Part shown: positions 34,945 through 45,021 of the stretch, piece by piece
Layout: each line of letters starts with the position of its first letter
Position numbering within the stretch: position 1 is the first letter of the stretch
Source of the DNA: Helcobacillus massiliensis
GTDB taxonomy: Bacteria > Actinomycetota > Actinomycetes > Actinomycetales > Dermabacteraceae
Reading direction: 5' to 3'
NCBI RefSeq assembly: GCF_014191425.1
Contig: NZ_JACHWP010000001.1
Location: forward strand, 62,001-126,000
DNA length: 64,000 nucleotides
Program-made: the position numbers and the translations under genes
The notes under the pieces: generated by a model
Database searches by the model: none
The model's input: the letters and a program-made list of their open reading frames with translations, nothing else
What the model was told of the DNA's origin: nothing

Positions 34945-35867
34945 GCGAGCACCGCATGGTCATCGTCCCTGACGGGCTGCAGGGCGAACGGTTGGACGTC
35001 GGCCTCTCCCGCCTGCTCGGGGTGTCCCGCACCCGCGCCGCATCCCTCGTCACCGACGGCAAGGTCCTCGTGGACGGCCAGGTGCCCGTCCGCTCCGAAC
35101 GCCTCCTGTCCGGTGCCCGCCTCGACGTGGAGATCCCGGGCCAGCGCACCGAGATCGAGGTCGAGCCGGAGGATGTCCACGGCATGACCATCGTGTTCGA
35201 GGACGCGGACATCGTGGTGGTGGACAAGCCCGTCGGCGTCGCCGCTCACCCGTCGATCGGCTGGTCCGGCCCCACGGTGCTGGGCGGCCTGCTCGGCGCG
35301 GGAGTGCGGATCGCGACCTCGGGCGCGCAGGAGCGGCGCGGCATCGTCTCGCGGCTCGACGTCGGCACCTCCGGTTTGATGGTGGTCGCCAAGAGCGAGA
35401 TCGCCTACTCGGTGCTGAAGAACGCGTTCCGCAACCGCCAGGTGGGCAAGACCTACCACGCCGTGTGCCAGGGCCACCCGGACCCGATGCGCGGCACGAT
35501 CGACGCCCCCATCGGGCGCTCGACCCGCCACGACTACAAGTTCGCCGTGATGGACAGCGGGAAGCCGTCGATCACCCACTACGACGTCGAGGAGATGTTC
35601 CCCGGCGCCGCCCTGATGCGGATCCAGCTGGAGACCGGGCGCACCCACCAGATCCGCGTGCACTTCTCCGAGTACGGGCACCCGCTCGTCGGCGACCCCC
35701 TCTACGGTGCGGACCCGACAATGGCGAAGGAGCTGGGACTGGTGCGGCAGTGGCTGCACGCGTCGGGGCTCACGTTCGACCATCCGACGGCCGCCAAGCC
35801 CGTCACATTCACCACCGAGTTCCCCGACGATCTGGAGACTGCGCTGGCGCGTCTGCGCGGAGAGTGA
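34941..35867 (+). CDS. rluD: Pseudouridine synthase RluD family
   Basis: RluA-type pseudouridine synthase, expected to modify helix 69 of 23S rRNA. An N-terminal S4 RNA-binding domain (about 12-70) is followed by the catalytic domain with VVVDKPVGVAAHPS and the catalytic aspartate in SRLDVGTSGLMVVAK (near residue 140). Later family motifs are ETGRTHQIRVH and GDPLYG. Length 308. It overlaps lspA by four bases. dnaE follows 14 bases after the stop from its own promoter. Confidence 0.94.
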   Translation: MSEHRMVIVPDGLQGERLDVGLSRLLGVSRTRAASLVTDGKVLVDGQVPVRSERLLSGARLDVEIPGQRTEIEVEPEDVHGMTIVFEDADIVVVDKPVGVAAHPSIGWSGPTVLGGLLGAGVRIATSGAQERRGIVSRLDVGTSGLMVVAKSEIAYSVLKNAFRNRQVGKTYHAVCQGHPDPMRGTIDAPIGRSTRHDYKFAVMDSGKPSITHYDVEEMFPGAALMRIQLETGRTHQIRVHFSEYGHPLVGDPLYGADPTMAKELGLVRQWLHASGLTFDHPTAAKPVTFTTEFPDDLETALARLRGE

Positions 35868-35869
35868 CC

Positions 35870-35875
35870 TATCCT
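35870..35875 (+). promoter_or_regulatory. -10 box for leaderless dnaE
   Basis: TATCCT ends six bases before the dnaE ATG, so transcription probably begins at the start codon. It lies three bases after the rluD stop. Confidence 0.5.
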
Positions 35876-35881
35876 CGAGGC

Positions 35882-38800
35882 ATGGCTTCTGAGGATTTCG
35901 TTCACCTGCACTGTCACACCGACTACTCCCTCCTGGACGGTGCAGCGAAGATCGACAAACTGGTCGCCGCCACCGCCGAGCAGGGCCAGAAGGCCATCGC
36001 CATCACCGACCACGGGTACGTGTTCGGTGCCTACGAGTTCTACCGCACCGCCATCGCTGCGGGCGTGAAGCCGATCGTCGGCGTGGAAGCGTACGTCACC
36101 CCCGGTACGTCGCGGCATGACCGCACCCGCCAGACCTGGGGCACGAAGGCGCAGCAGGACGCCGGCGACGACGTCTCCGCCCGCGGCGCCTACACCCACA
36201 TGACGCTGCTGTCCCGCACCACCGAGGGCATGCACAACCTGTTCCGCCTCGCCTCCTACGCCTCCCTCGACGGCCAAATGGGCAAGTGGCCCCGCATGGA
36301 CCGCGAAATCCTCGCGAAGTACGCCAGCGGTCTGATCGCCACCTCCGGCTGCCCCTCCGGTGAGGTGCAGACCCGCCTGCGGCTCGGCCAGTTCGATGAG
36401 GCGGTCCGTGCCGCCGGCGAATTCCAGGACATGTTCGGCAAGGACTTCTACTTCGTCGAGCTCATGGACCACGGCCTGGACATCGAGCGCCGTGTGCGCA
36501 CCGAACTGCTGGACGTCGCGAAGAAGATCGGGGCGCCGCTGGTCGCCACCAACGACCTCCACTACGTCCACAGGGAGGACGCCGCGATCCAGGACGCCCT
36601 GCTGTGCATCAACTCCGGCTCCACCTTCGACACCCCCGGCCGCTTCAAGTTCGACGGCTCCGGCTACTACCTGAAGTCCGCAGCCGAGATGCGCGACATC
36701 TTCCGCGACCTGCCCGAAGCGTGCGACAACACGATGCGCATCGCCGAGATGTGCGACGTCTCCTTCACCACCACCGATGAGGGCGCGAACTTCATGCCGC
36801 GCTTCCCCGTGCCGGAGGGCGAGGACGAGCACTCCTGGTTCATCAAGGAAGTGCAGCGCGGCCTGGAGTACCGCTACCCGGCCGGCATCCCGGACGAGGT
36901 GCAGGAGCGCGCCGACTACGAAACGTCCGTCATCACCAACATGGGCTTCCCCGGCTACTTCCTGGTGGTGTCCGACTTCATCAGATGGGCGAAGGAGCAG
37001 GGCATCCGCGTGGGCCCCGGCCGTGGCTCCGGTGCCGGCTCGATGGTCGCCTACGCCATGCGCATCACGGACCTGGACCCGATCCCGCACGGCCTGCTGT
37101 TCGAGCGGTTCCTCAACCCGGAGCGCGTCTCCATGCCCGACTTCGACGTGGACTTCGATGACCGCCGCCGCGGCGAAGTGCTCGACTACGTCACGAAGAA
37201 GTACGGCGATGACCGCGTGGCGCAGGTGATCACCTACGGCGTGATGAAGACGAAGAACTCACTGAAGGACGGCGCCCGCGTGCTCGGCCTGCCGTACGCG
37301 GTGGGGGACCGGCTCACGAAGGCGCTGCCGCCCACCGTGATGGGCAAGGACATCTCCATCAAGGGCATCTTCGACCCGTCCGACAAGCGCTACGGGGAGG
37401 CGGAGGAGTACCGCCGCCTGCACGCGGAGGACCCGGACACGAAGCGGGTCACGGAGCTCGCCGGCGGACTGGAGGGCCTGACCCGCGGCTGGGGCGTGCA
37501 CGCCTGCGCGGTCATCATGTCCAGCCACACGCTCACCGACATCATCCCGATGATGCGGCGCCCCGCGGACGGCCAGATCATCACCCAGTTCGACTACCCG
37601 ACGTGCGAGACCCTCGGCCTGCTGAAGATGGACTTCCTGGGGCTGAGGAACCTGACGGTGATCTCCGATGCGCTGGAGAACATCGAAGCGAACGGCAAGC
37701 AGGGCCCCGATTTCGAGACCCTCGGGTTCGAGGACCCGGAGACGTACCGGCTGCTGCAGCGCGGTGACACCCTCGGCGTGTTCCAGCTGGATGGCGCGGG
37801 CATGCGGTCCCTGCTGCGGCAGATGAAGCCGGACAAGTTCGGCGATATCTCGGCTGTGTCGGCGCTGTACCGCCCGGGCCCGATGGGCATGAACAGCCAC
37901 ACGAACTATGCCCTGCGCAAGAACGGGATGCAGGAGATCACCCCGATCCACCCGGAGCTGGCGGAGCCGCTGCAGGAGATCCTCGGCGAGACCTACGGCG
38001 TCATCGTGTACCAGGAGCAGGTGATGCAGACCGCGCAGAAGGTCGCGGGCTACTCCCTGGGACAGGCGGACATCCTCCGCCGCGCGATGGGCAAGAAGAA
38101 GAAGGAAGAGCTGGACAAGCAGATGGTGGGCTTCCGCCAGGGCATGCTCGACCACGGCTATTCCGAGCAGGCGTTCCAGGCGCTGTGGGATGTTCTGCTC
38201 CCGTTCGCGGACTACGCGTTCAACAAGTCGCACTCCGCGGCCTATGGTGTGGTGTCGTACTGGACGGCGTACCTGAAGGCGAACTTCCCCACGGAGTACA
38301 TGGCGGCGCTGCTGACCTCCACGCAGGAGAACCGCGACCGCCTTGGCCTCTACCTGGGCGACTGCCGCCACCGCGGCATCACGGTGCTGCCGCCGGATGT
38401 GAACGAGTCCGGTATGTTCTTCCGCGCTGTCGGGGAGGACATCCGCTTCGGCCTGTCCGCGGTCCGCAATGTGGGCGCGAACGTGGTGGAGGCGATCATC
38501 CAGGCGCGTGAGGAGAAGGGCGCGTTCACCTCCTTCAGCGACTTCCTCGACAAGGTGCCGCTGGTGGTGTGCAACAAGCGCACCATCGAGTCGCTCATCA
38601 AGGGCGGCGCGTTCGATTCGATGGGCCATAACCGCCGCTCCCTCGCCCTCATCCACGAGGACGCGGTCGATGGTGTGGTCGATGTGAAGCGCAAGGAGCA
38701 GCAGGGACAGTACGACCTGTTCGGCGAAGGCATGTTCGGTGAGGGGGAGGCGTTCGGCTCCGCCGCCACGATGCAGGTGCCGGACCTGCCGGAGTGGGAC

Positions 38801-39433
38801 CGGAAGCAGAAGCTCGGCTTCGAGCGCGTGATGCTGGGCCTGTACGTGTCGGACCATCCGCTGCACGGCCTGGAGCACGTGCTGGCGCAGAACTCCTCGC
38901 ACACGATCTCGCAGCTGGCGGAGGTGGAGAACACCGAGGCGCTCGGGATCGTGAACCTGTCGGGCCTGGTCACCGGTATTCAGCGCAAGACCACGAAGAA
39001 GGGCGACACGTGGGCGATCGTCACGATGGAGGACCTGGAGGGCTCCATCGACTGCCTGCTGTTCCCGAACACGTACCAGCAGGTCGCCACGGAGCTCGCG
39101 GAGGACATCGTGGTGTCCATGAAGGGCCGCGTGGACAACTCCAAGGGCAGTGCGGAGATGCGCGTCATGGAGATGACGCTGCTGGACACGTCGTCGGCCT
39201 CGGCGGATGGTCCGCTGGTGATCTCGATCCCGGATGCCCGCATGAACGAGCGGACGGCGGAGCAGCTGCGGGAGATCCTGGAGGACAATCCGGGCTCCAG
39301 CGAGGTGCGGCTGAAGCTGATGGAGCCGGGCCGCTCCACGCTCATGCGCCTGGATCGGCGGCTGAGCGTGCAGGCGTCACCCGCGCTGTACGCGTCGCTG
39401 AAGACTCTGCTGGGCGCGTCCTGCCTCGGCTGA
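35882..39433 (+). CDS. dnaE: DNA polymerase III alpha subunit DnaE1
   Basis: Replicative polymerase, 1183 residues. The N-terminal PHP domain begins VHLHCHTDYSLLDGAAK and retains metal ligands, so proofreading exonuclease activity is plausible, as in mycobacteria. The palm catalytic motif PDFDVDFDD is near residue 418, GPGRGSGAGS precedes it, and YQEQVMQTAQ and FNKSHSAAYG are further family blocks. The C-terminal OB fold covers about 990-1090. ATG 35882 gives the conserved MASEDFVHLH start. Longer readings upstream only retrace rluD. It is not a DnaE2-type polymerase, because the PHP domain and the clamp and tau-binding C-terminal region are complete. Confidence 0.97.
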   Translation: MASEDFVHLHCHTDYSLLDGAAKIDKLVAATAEQGQKAIAITDHGYVFGAYEFYRTAIAAGVKPIVGVEAYVTPGTSRHDRTRQTWGTKAQQDAGDDVSARGAYTHMTLLSRTTEGMHNLFRLASYASLDGQMGKWPRMDREILAKYASGLIATSGCPSGEVQTRLRLGQFDEAVRAAGEFQDMFGKDFYFVELMDHGLDIERRVRTELLDVAKKIGAPLVATNDLHYVHREDAAIQDALLCINSGSTFDTPGRFKFDGSGYYLKSAAEMRDIFRDLPEACDNTMRIAEMCDVSFTTTDEGANFMPRFPVPEGEDEHSWFIKEVQRGLEYRYPAGIPDEVQERADYETSVITNMGFPGYFLVVSDFIRWAKEQGIRVGPGRGSGAGSMVAYAMRITDLDPIPHGLLFERFLNPERVSMPDFDVDFDDRRRGEVLDYVTKKYGDDRVAQVITYGVMKTKNSLKDGARVLGLPYAVGDRLTKALPPTVMGKDISIKGIFDPSDKRYGEAEEYRRLHAEDPDTKRVTELAGGLEGLTRGWGVHACAVIMSSHTLTDIIPMMRRPADGQIITQFDYPTCETLGLLKMDFLGLRNLTVISDALENIEANGKQGPDFETLGFEDPETYRLLQRGDTLGVFQLDGAGMRSLLRQMKPDKFGDISAVSALYRPGPMGMNSHTNYALRKNGMQEITPIHPELAEPLQEILGETYGVIVYQEQVMQTAQKVAGYSLGQADILRRAMGKKKKEELDKQMVGFRQGMLDHGYSEQAFQALWDVLLPFADYAFNKSHSAAYGVVSYWTAYLKANFPTEYMAALLTSTQENRDRLGLYLGDCRHRGITVLPPDVNESGMFFRAVGEDIRFGLSAVRNVGANVVEAIIQAREEKGAFTSFSDFLDKVPLVVCNKRTIESLIKGGAFDSMGHNRRSLALIHEDAVDGVVDVKRKEQQGQYDLFGEGMFGEGEAFGSAATMQVPDLPEWDRKQKLGFERVMLGLYVSDHPLHGLEHVLAQNSSHTISQLAEVENTEALGIVNLSGLVTGIQRKTTKKGDTWAIVTMEDLEGSIDCLLFPNTYQQVATELAEDIVVSMKGRVDNSKGSAEMRVMEMTLLDTSSASADGPLVISIPDARMNERTAEQLREILEDNPGSSEVRLKLMEPGRSTLMRLDRRLSVQASPALYASLKTLLGASCLG

Positions 39434-39445
39434 GGACCGGCGGCT

Positions 39446-39469
39446 GCCGGCAGCCCGACGGGTGCCGGC
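39446..39469. terminator. Hairpin between convergent dnaE and the next gene
   Basis: GCCGGCA (39446-39452) pairs with TGCCGGC (39463-39469) around a 10-base loop. It lies between two stop codons of convergent genes, so it may stop both. There is no T-run. Confidence 0.4.
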
Positions 39470-39474
39470 GCGGC

Positions 39475-40404
39475 TCAGGCCAGGCGGCTCGCCCCGTCGG
39501 CCGCCCCTGACAGGCGGTCGTGCAGATCCAGCACCACGGCCGCGGCGCCGCTGACGGCCGGGCCCGAGGCGTCGAGGCGCTGCACCGCGCGGGTGCCGGC
39601 GCGGGCGGCGTCGTAGCCGCTGATCCACTCCTCCCGCGCGGACTGCTCGGCCGCGCTGGTGGTGGGGTAGTCGGCGGTGTCGCTGAGTGCGGTGACCCCG
39701 CACCGCCACGGCTTCGCGGTGAGGCGCGCCCGGTAGGTTGCGTGACGTGCGCACAGGCGCGCGTACAGCGGGTCCGCTTCCAGGTCCTGCATCACCTGCT
39801 GCATCTGGGCGGAGTCGGCGGCGGCGTCCAGACCGGAGATCGCGACGCGCAGCCCGGCCGCTGTCTCATAGGTGATGACGCTGCAGACCGGGTGGCGCAG
39901 CGCCCACGAGGCGATGAGGTCGACGCGCCGCTTCCTCTCCGCTCGGTGCTCCTCCTGCTTCTGCCGCCACGCGCCGCGACCGAACAGGGGCTGCTTCGCA
40001 GGCGGGGCGGGCGGCAGGTCGATGTCGACGAACGCGATCGTGTCGGTGGTGAGGATCAGGGACCCGTACCGGTTGCGGGTGATGACCGCGAGGAGCGCGT
40101 CGGCGCTGTCCCGCAGCTCCTGCAGGACCTCTTCGCGGGCGGGCTGTGCGTCGTAGTAGGAGCCCTCGTCGGTGCGCAGCGCGGCGCCGCCGGCGCTCAG
40201 GGAACCGCCCTGCCCCTCATCCTGGCGCCGCGGAAGGCCGTGGATGCGCACCCGCTCGGCGAGGCGCGCGAGGCGCTCGCGGGCGTGGGCGCGGGCGGCG
40301 TCCTCACTGGTGGGGGAGTGGCCCCACTGCGCGAGGTGGACGGGACCGGTGGGGGAGTCCACGCGCTCGCCGGCGCGGGCCCAGAAGCGTGCGGGTTCCT
40401 GCAT
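39475..40404 (-). CDS. Unrecognised conserved-looking protein, possibly primase-like fold
   Basis: A 309-residue soluble protein with no firm family assignment. Codon use is fully coding-like. Visible blocks are [18 protein letters not shown] (residues 114-131), [18 protein letters not shown] (174-191) and [24 protein letters not shown] (211-234). The D127-x-D129 pair after a hydrophobic strand, followed by a YxTxxGxR segment, is reminiscent of archaeo-eukaryotic primase-type catalytic cores, but that is a weak visual match. An Ala/Glu-rich N-terminal helix precedes it. The start at 40404 is set by a -10 box six bases upstream. It is divergent from hisD and convergent with dnaE. Confidence 0.7.
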   Translation of the reverse strand: MQEPARFWARAGERVDSPTGPVHLAQWGHSPTSEDAARAHARERLARLAERVRIHGLPRRQDEGQGGSLSAGGAALRTDEGSYYDAQPAREEVLQELRDSADALLAVITRNRYGSLILTTDTIAFVDIDLPPAPPAKQPLFGRGAWRQKQEEHRAERKRRVDLIASWALRHPVCSVITYETAAGLRVAISGLDAAADSAQMQQVMQDLEADPLYARLCARHATYRARLTAKPWRCGVTALSDTADYPTTSAAEQSAREEWISGYDAARAGTRAVQRLDASGPAVSGAAAVVLDLHDRLSGAADGASRLA

Positions 40405-40410
40405 GAGGAC

Positions 40411-40416
40411 AGGGTA
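40411..40416 (-). promoter_or_regulatory. -10 box for leaderless unknown gene
   Basis: On the minus strand TACCCT lies six bases before ATG 40404, with no ribosome binding site. Confidence 0.5.
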
Positions 40417-40470
40417 CCGGCGGGCGGCGGAGAACTGCGGATGGTTCAGCGGCGCGGGCGGGCGCGAGAT

Positions 40471-40476
40471 TACGAT
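40471..40476 (+). promoter_or_regulatory. -10 box for leaderless hisD
   Basis: TACGAT lies seven bases before ATG 40484. An upstream ATG at 40475 overlaps this hexamer and is therefore unlikely to be the start. Confidence 0.5.
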
Positions 40477-40483
40477 GGTCCGC

Positions 40484-41794
40484 ATGGCTCTTCTCCACAC
40501 CCTCGATCTGCGGGGCACCGATCTGTCCCGCTCCCAGCTGCAGCGCACCCTTCCACGCCCCGAGGTGGATGTGCATCGCGCGCTCGAGAAGGTGCAGAGC
40601 ATCATTGACGATGTGCAGGAGCGCGGCGCCGAGGCGATCCTCGAGTACGGCGAACAGTTCGACGGGGTCCGCCCGCCCCAGCTGCGGGTCCCCGATTCCG
40701 TCCGCCGCGCCGCCCTGGACGGCCTCGACCCGCAGATCCGCGCCGCCCTCGAGGTCGCGATCGAGCGGGTCCGCGCCGTCGATGAGGCGCAGCTGCGCGA
40801 CACCGACCTCGTGGAGGTCATCCCCGGTGGGCGGGTGGCGCAGCGCTGGGTGCCGGTGGAGCGCGTCGGCCTGTACGTCCCCGGCGGACGTGCCGTCCTG
40901 CCCAGCTCCGTGGTGATGAACGCCGTGCCCGCGCAGGTCGCCGGCGTCAGCGAGCTGGTGGTCGCCTCTCCGCCGCAGAAGGAGGCCGACGGGTACCCGC
41001 ATCCCACGATCCTCGCCGCCTGCGAACTGCTCGGCATCACCGAGGTGTACGCCGCGGGCGGCGCTCAGGCGATCGCGATGTTCGCGTTCGGCGACGGCGT
41101 CGGCCTGGAACCCGTGGACCTCGTCACCGGTCCGGGCAACGTGTTCGTGGCGGCGGCGAAGCGCGCCGTGCGCGGCTATGTCGGCATCGACGCCGAGGCC
41201 GGCCCCACGGAGATCGGCATCATCGCTGATGCGTCCGCGAGGGCCCGCTCCGTGGCGGCGGATCTGATCTCGCAGGCGGAGCACGACCCGATGGCCGCGA
41301 GCGTCCTCATCACCGACAGCCCTGACCTGATCGACTCCGTCCGCGCCGAACTGGACCGCCAGGTCCCGCAGGCGCGGCACGCGGAGCGGATCACCGAGGC
41401 GCTCCGCGGCCCGCAGTCCGCCGCGGTGCTCGTCGATGACATCGATGCTGCAGTCGCGGTGGCGAACGCCTACGGCGCGGAGCACTTGGAGATCCACACG
41501 GAGCGGGCGCGGGAGGCGGCGTCCCGCATCACGAACGCGGGCGCTGTGTTCGTCGGCGAATACTCACCGGTGTCCCTCGGCGATTACGCGGCGGGCTCGA
41601 ACCATGTGCTGCCCACGGGCGGCTCCTCCCGCTTCTCCAGCGGGCTGGGGGTGCACACGTTCCTGCGCGCCATCCACGAGATCACCTACACCCGGGAGGC
41701 GCTGGCCGCGTCGCGCGAGGCCGCGGAGACGCTCGCTCAGGCGGAGGATCTGCCGGCGCACGGCCGCGCCATCGCGATCCGCTTCGAGGACTGA
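40484..41794 (+). CDS. hisD: Histidinol dehydrogenase HisD
   Basis: Zinc enzyme catalysing the last two steps of histidine synthesis, L-histidinol to L-histidine with NAD. Signature stretches are [42 protein letters not shown], and [15 protein letters not shown] with the catalytic Glu/His region. [11 protein letters not shown] and the C-terminal zinc-site HGR complete it. Length 436. ATG 40484 fits the leaderless layout. Here hisD is separated from the other his genes by two minus-strand genes. Confidence 0.96.
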   Translation: MALLHTLDLRGTDLSRSQLQRTLPRPEVDVHRALEKVQSIIDDVQERGAEAILEYGEQFDGVRPPQLRVPDSVRRAALDGLDPQIRAALEVAIERVRAVDEAQLRDTDLVEVIPGGRVAQRWVPVERVGLYVPGGRAVLPSSVVMNAVPAQVAGVSELVVASPPQKEADGYPHPTILAACELLGITEVYAAGGAQAIAMFAFGDGVGLEPVDLVTGPGNVFVAAAKRAVRGYVGIDAEAGPTEIGIIADASARARSVAADLISQAEHDPMAASVLITDSPDLIDSVRAELDRQVPQARHAERITEALRGPQSAAVLVDDIDAAVAVANAYGAEHLEIHTERAREAASRITNAGAVFVGEYSPVSLGDYAAGSNHVLPTGGSSRFSSGLGVHTFLRAIHEITYTREALAASREAAETLAQAEDLPAHGRAIAIRFED

Positions 41795-41824
41795 GCAGCA
41801 CCTCGCAGCGGCGCTCAGAGCCGT

Positions 41825-43396
41825 TCAGCGGCTGAAGCGTTCGATGCCGTCCACGAACGTGGACAGCGGCCGCACCGCCAGCAGGCGCTCCGCCGCTTCC
41901 CGCGCCGCTGATTCGACCATGAGGCCGTCGGGACCCGTCGGCACCGGCGCGAACGGGTCGTCCTCCAGCAGCACCAGGTCCGCGAGACCTCCCACTTGGA
42001 GGCGCTGAACACCGTCCACGGATGCGGCGAGAGCCTCCAGGGGCTGCAGCTGCTGGGCGGGGAACCAGCCGGGGCGCTCATCGGAGGAGCGGTGCACCGC
42101 GGCCGCCATCGCCATCCACGGCGCGATCGGCGCCACCGGGGCATCGGAGCCGAATGCGAGCGGCACCCCTGCCTCGAGCAGGTCGCGCAGCCGGTAGGCG
42201 CAGTCCGCCCAGTCGCCCCATGTCTGCATGGTGGCGTCGCGGTCATCCAGCAGATGCACCGGCTGCACGGACGCGGTCACACCGAGGCGGGCCATGCGTG
42301 CAACGTCCTGGTCGGTCAGCATCTGTGCGTGTTCGATGCGGGCGGGGATCCCCGCCTGCTGGATCGCGTCGAGGGCGATGTCGGCGGCGGCGTCGCCGAT
42401 GGCGTGGACGGCGGCGTGCAGGCCGAGGCCGCGGGCACGGCCCAGCAGGTCGTGCAGGTCGTGCAGCGGCACCGCGAGGACACCGCGGCCGTCCCCGTCG
42501 GGGGCGCCGTAGGCGTGGCGGCACAGGGCCGATTTGGAGCCGAGGGCGCCGTCCACGATCACCTTCAGCGGACCCATGGTCACCAGCGGGCTGTGGGCGT
42601 CGGCGGCGGGGATGGGGGTCCCCGTCGGCCCGGGAACGGATTCCAGGGTGGAGGCGTAGGTGGCGGTGCGGACCCGCAGGCGCGGCGCGCGGCGCGCCCA
42701 CAGCTCCCAGTTCGCCGCCCACTCCATGTCGACGAGGCCGACGATGCCGCGCTCCAGCGCCTCCGTCTGCATATCCGCGACGCCGCCTTCGAGCCGGTCG
42801 GCGATGCCGGGCAGGTCGTCGAGGTGCTCCAGCGCCGTGAACCATTCGTCCTCGCCGACCACACCGCCCTCGGTGGGCAGGCCGAGGCCCGTCAGGGCGG
42901 CGGTGTTCATGAGGGCGTGGTGGGCGTCGGACCCGATGAGGACGATCGCGGTAGCGGGGGCCAGGGCGTCCAGTTCGGTGAGGACGCGGCGGGTGAAGGC
43001 ATCGCCGTGCGGGTCGTCGTCGAAGTCGACGAGGCGGTGGCCGAAGCCGACGAGTGCATCGCCGCTGTGCACCGCGCTGCCGGCGAGCTGAGCGCGGCGG
43101 GCAGCGAGCGCCCGGCGGGCGAGGCCGAGCAGATCATCCAGGCTGGTGGCGCCGGAGGTGTCGAGGCGGGAGCGGCCCTGCGCTGTCTGCCCCACATGCA
43201 CGTGCTGATCCCACAGGCCCGGGATCGCGAACGCCCCCGCCGCATCCACCACCTGTTCACCGCTCGTGCGGCTGAGCCGCTCAGCGATCTCGGTGATCCG
43301 GCCGTCGACGATGCGGACGTCCACCGGCGCGGCGGTGCGCGAGCAGGTGGGGGAGGGGTCGACGGGGTCGATCAGTCGGACGGTGCGCAGCAGCAT
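41825..43396 (-). CDS. Amidohydrolase (YtcJ-like)
   Basis: Metal-dependent hydrolase of the amidohydrolase-3/YtcJ group, 523 residues. The TIM-barrel metal sites appear as GLWDQHVHVG (near residue 69), HAIGDAAADIAL, ARIEHAQML and FGSDAPVAP. VRIVDGRITEI at the N-terminus is the small beta-sandwich typical of the superfamily. ATG 43396 gives the usual MLLRTVRLIDP start. The upstream membrane gene ends 19 bases before it, so they are likely an operon. The substrate cannot be inferred. It lies in reverse orientation inside the his region. Confidence 0.87.
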   Translation of the reverse strand: MLLRTVRLIDPVDPSPTCSRTAAPVDVRIVDGRITEIAERLSRTSGEQVVDAAGAFAIPGLWDQHVHVGQTAQGRSRLDTSGATSLDDLLGLARRALAARRAQLAGSAVHSGDALVGFGHRLVDFDDDPHGDAFTRRVLTELDALAPATAIVLIGSDAHHALMNTAALTGLGLPTEGGVVGEDEWFTALEHLDDLPGIADRLEGGVADMQTEALERGIVGLVDMEWAANWELWARRAPRLRVRTATYASTLESVPGPTGTPIPAADAHSPLVTMGPLKVIVDGALGSKSALCRHAYGAPDGDGRGVLAVPLHDLHDLLGRARGLGLHAAVHAIGDAAADIALDAIQQAGIPARIEHAQMLTDQDVARMARLGVTASVQPVHLLDDRDATMQTWGDWADCAYRLRDLLEAGVPLAFGSDAPVAPIAPWMAMAAAVHRSSDERPGWFPAQQLQPLEALAASVDGVQRLQVGGLADLVLLEDDPFAPVPTGPDGLMVESAAREAAERLLAVRPLSTFVDGIERFSR

Positions 43397-43415
43397 CAGC
43401 AGCAGCCGCCGGGAC

Positions 43416-43820
43416 TCAGCGGGTGCGGACCGCGCGGGCGATGGCGCGCCAGCCCAGCAGCAGCGCCGCATTCACCAGGACCGACACGATCACGAAGCTC
43501 GTCGCGGTGCCGTCGCCGATGAGGGAGCGGATCACCATTGCGGTCGCGATCTCCACCGCCAGGATCAGCACACCGTGCGGCCACAGGCGGAACGCCGCGG
43601 CCTGCACAGCGCTCGCCTCGGCCGCGGCGGGACGGGCCGCGACCGTGCGCCAGCTCTGCGTCACAGCGTGGCCCAGCAGCAGGCCCACCAGGAACGGTGC
43701 CCCCACCCGGAACAGGGTGCCGGCGCTGAGCGCCTCACCGTGGGAGAGGATCCCGGCGATGGTGAACGCGATGACGCAGACGATGTCGATCACAACAGCG
43801 GTGGCGAAGGTCTTCTTCAT
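43416..43820 (-). CDS. DUF3054-family membrane protein
   Basis: A 134-residue protein with four membrane segments (about 6-28, 36-56, 78-98 and 103-124), matching the DUF3054 pattern of short four-helix proteins common in actinobacteria. The function is unknown. The start ATG 43820 has a -10 box six bases upstream and is probably leaderless. It is likely cotranscribed with the amidohydrolase. Confidence 0.78.
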   Translation of the reverse strand: MKKTFATAVVIDIVCVIAFTIAGILSHGEALSAGTLFRVGAPFLVGLLLGHAVTQSWRTVAARPAAAEASAVQAAAFRLWPHGVLILAVEIATAMVIRSLIGDGTATSFVIVSVLVNAALLLGWRAIARAVRTR

Positions 43821-43826
43821 GCCCCC

Positions 43827-43832
43827 ACGGTA
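43827..43832 (-). promoter_or_regulatory. -10 box for leaderless DUF3054 gene
   Basis: On the minus strand TACCGT lies six bases before ATG 43820. Confidence 0.5.
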
Positions 43833-43902
43833 GCGCCGCGGCTCCCCGGGAGGGAGCGCGCACGCCCGGTGGACGCCGCCCTCGCGCTTCAGCTCACACC
43901 CA

Positions 43903-43908
43903 TAGACT
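43903..43908 (+). promoter_or_regulatory. -10 box for leaderless hisC operon
   Basis: TAGACT lies six bases before ATG 43915 with no ribosome binding site. This would be the promoter for hisC through hisA and perhaps beyond. Confidence 0.52.
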
Positions 43909-43914
43909 TGGCCC

Positions 43915-45021
43915 ATGGCCTTCCACCCCCCTCTGCGCGACGATCTGCGCGGCGACGCCCCCTACGGCGCGCCCCAGATCGATGTCCCTCACCTGATGAA
44001 CGTCAACGAGAACCCGTTCCCGCCGTCCCCGGAGTTCATCGCGCATCTGCAGGAGGCCGTCGGCCGCGCCGCCACCGGCCTCAACCGCTACCCGGACCGC
44101 GAGTTCCTCGACCTGCGCGCCCGCCTCGGCGCCTACCTCGCCGCGGACGCCGATCTGCCCGCCCCGATCCCCGCGGAGCAGATGTGGGTCGCAAACGGCT
44201 CCAACGAGATCATGCAGCAGGTCTTCACCGCGTTCGGCGGCCCGGGCCGCCGCGCCCTCGCGTTCGCGCCGCACTATTCGATGTACCCCGAGTACGCCCG
44301 CAACACACTCACCGAGTTCGTCACCGAGGAGCGCGGGAGCGCCCCCGGCTTCGAGCTCACCGACCAGATGGTGCTGGCCGGCATCGAGCGGCACGACCCC
44401 ACGATCGTGCTGCTGACCAGCCCCAACAACCCCACCGGCACCGCGCTCAGCCTCGACCTCGTGCGCACGGCCGCCCGCACCCTGGAGGAGCGCGGAGCGA
44501 TCCTCGTGGTCGACGAAGCGTACGCGGAGTTCCGCCACGCCGGCGTCCCCTCCGCCCTCAGCGTCCTGGACGAGCACCCGAACCTGATCGTGTCGCGCAC
44601 CATGGCGAAGGCGTTCGCGCTCGCGGGAGCACGAGTCGGCTACATGGCGGCGCCGCGGCCCCTCGTCGACGCGGTCCGCGTGGTCCGCCTCCCGTACCAC
44701 CTGTCCGCCATTGCGCAGGCGGTGGCGCACGCCGCCCTCGACTTCACCGACGAGCTCCTCGGCTCCGTCGCGTTCCTCCGGCAGCAGCGCGATGAGCTCG
44801 CCGCATTCCTCACCGGCCGCGGCCATGACGTCGCCCAGTCCGATTCCAACTTCATCCTCTTCGGCACCTTCGCGGACCGGCGCGCCGTCTTCGAGGCGCT
44901 GCTGCAGCGCGGCGTCCTGATCCGCGAGGTCGGGCCCGACGGGTGGCTGCGCGTCTCCGTCGGCTCCGCAGAGGACAACCAGGCCTTCCGCACCGCACTT
45001 GAGGAGATCGATCCCGCATGA
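43915..45021 (+). CDS. hisC: Histidinol-phosphate aminotransferase HisC
   Basis: PLP enzyme converting imidazole-acetol phosphate and glutamate to histidinol phosphate. Fold type I blocks are [15 protein letters not shown], the [13 protein letters not shown] segment, VVDEAYAEF and the PLP lysine in [17 protein letters not shown]. Length 368 is standard. ATG 43915 is set by the adjacent -10 box. It is the first gene of the hisC-B-unknown-H-small-A operon and overlaps hisB by four bases. Confidence 0.96.
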   Translation: MAFHPPLRDDLRGDAPYGAPQIDVPHLMNVNENPFPPSPEFIAHLQEAVGRAATGLNRYPDREFLDLRARLGAYLAADADLPAPIPAEQMWVANGSNEIMQQVFTAFGGPGRRALAFAPHYSMYPEYARNTLTEFVTEERGSAPGFELTDQMVLAGIERHDPTIVLLTSPNNPTGTALSLDLVRTAARTLEERGAILVVDEAYAEFRHAGVPSALSVLDEHPNLIVSRTMAKAFALAGARVGYMAAPRPLVDAVRVVRLPYHLSAIAQAVAHAALDFTDELLGSVAFLRQQRDELAAFLTGRGHDVAQSDSNFILFGTFADRRAVFEALLQRGVLIREVGPDGWLRVSVGSAEDNQAFRTALEEIDPA

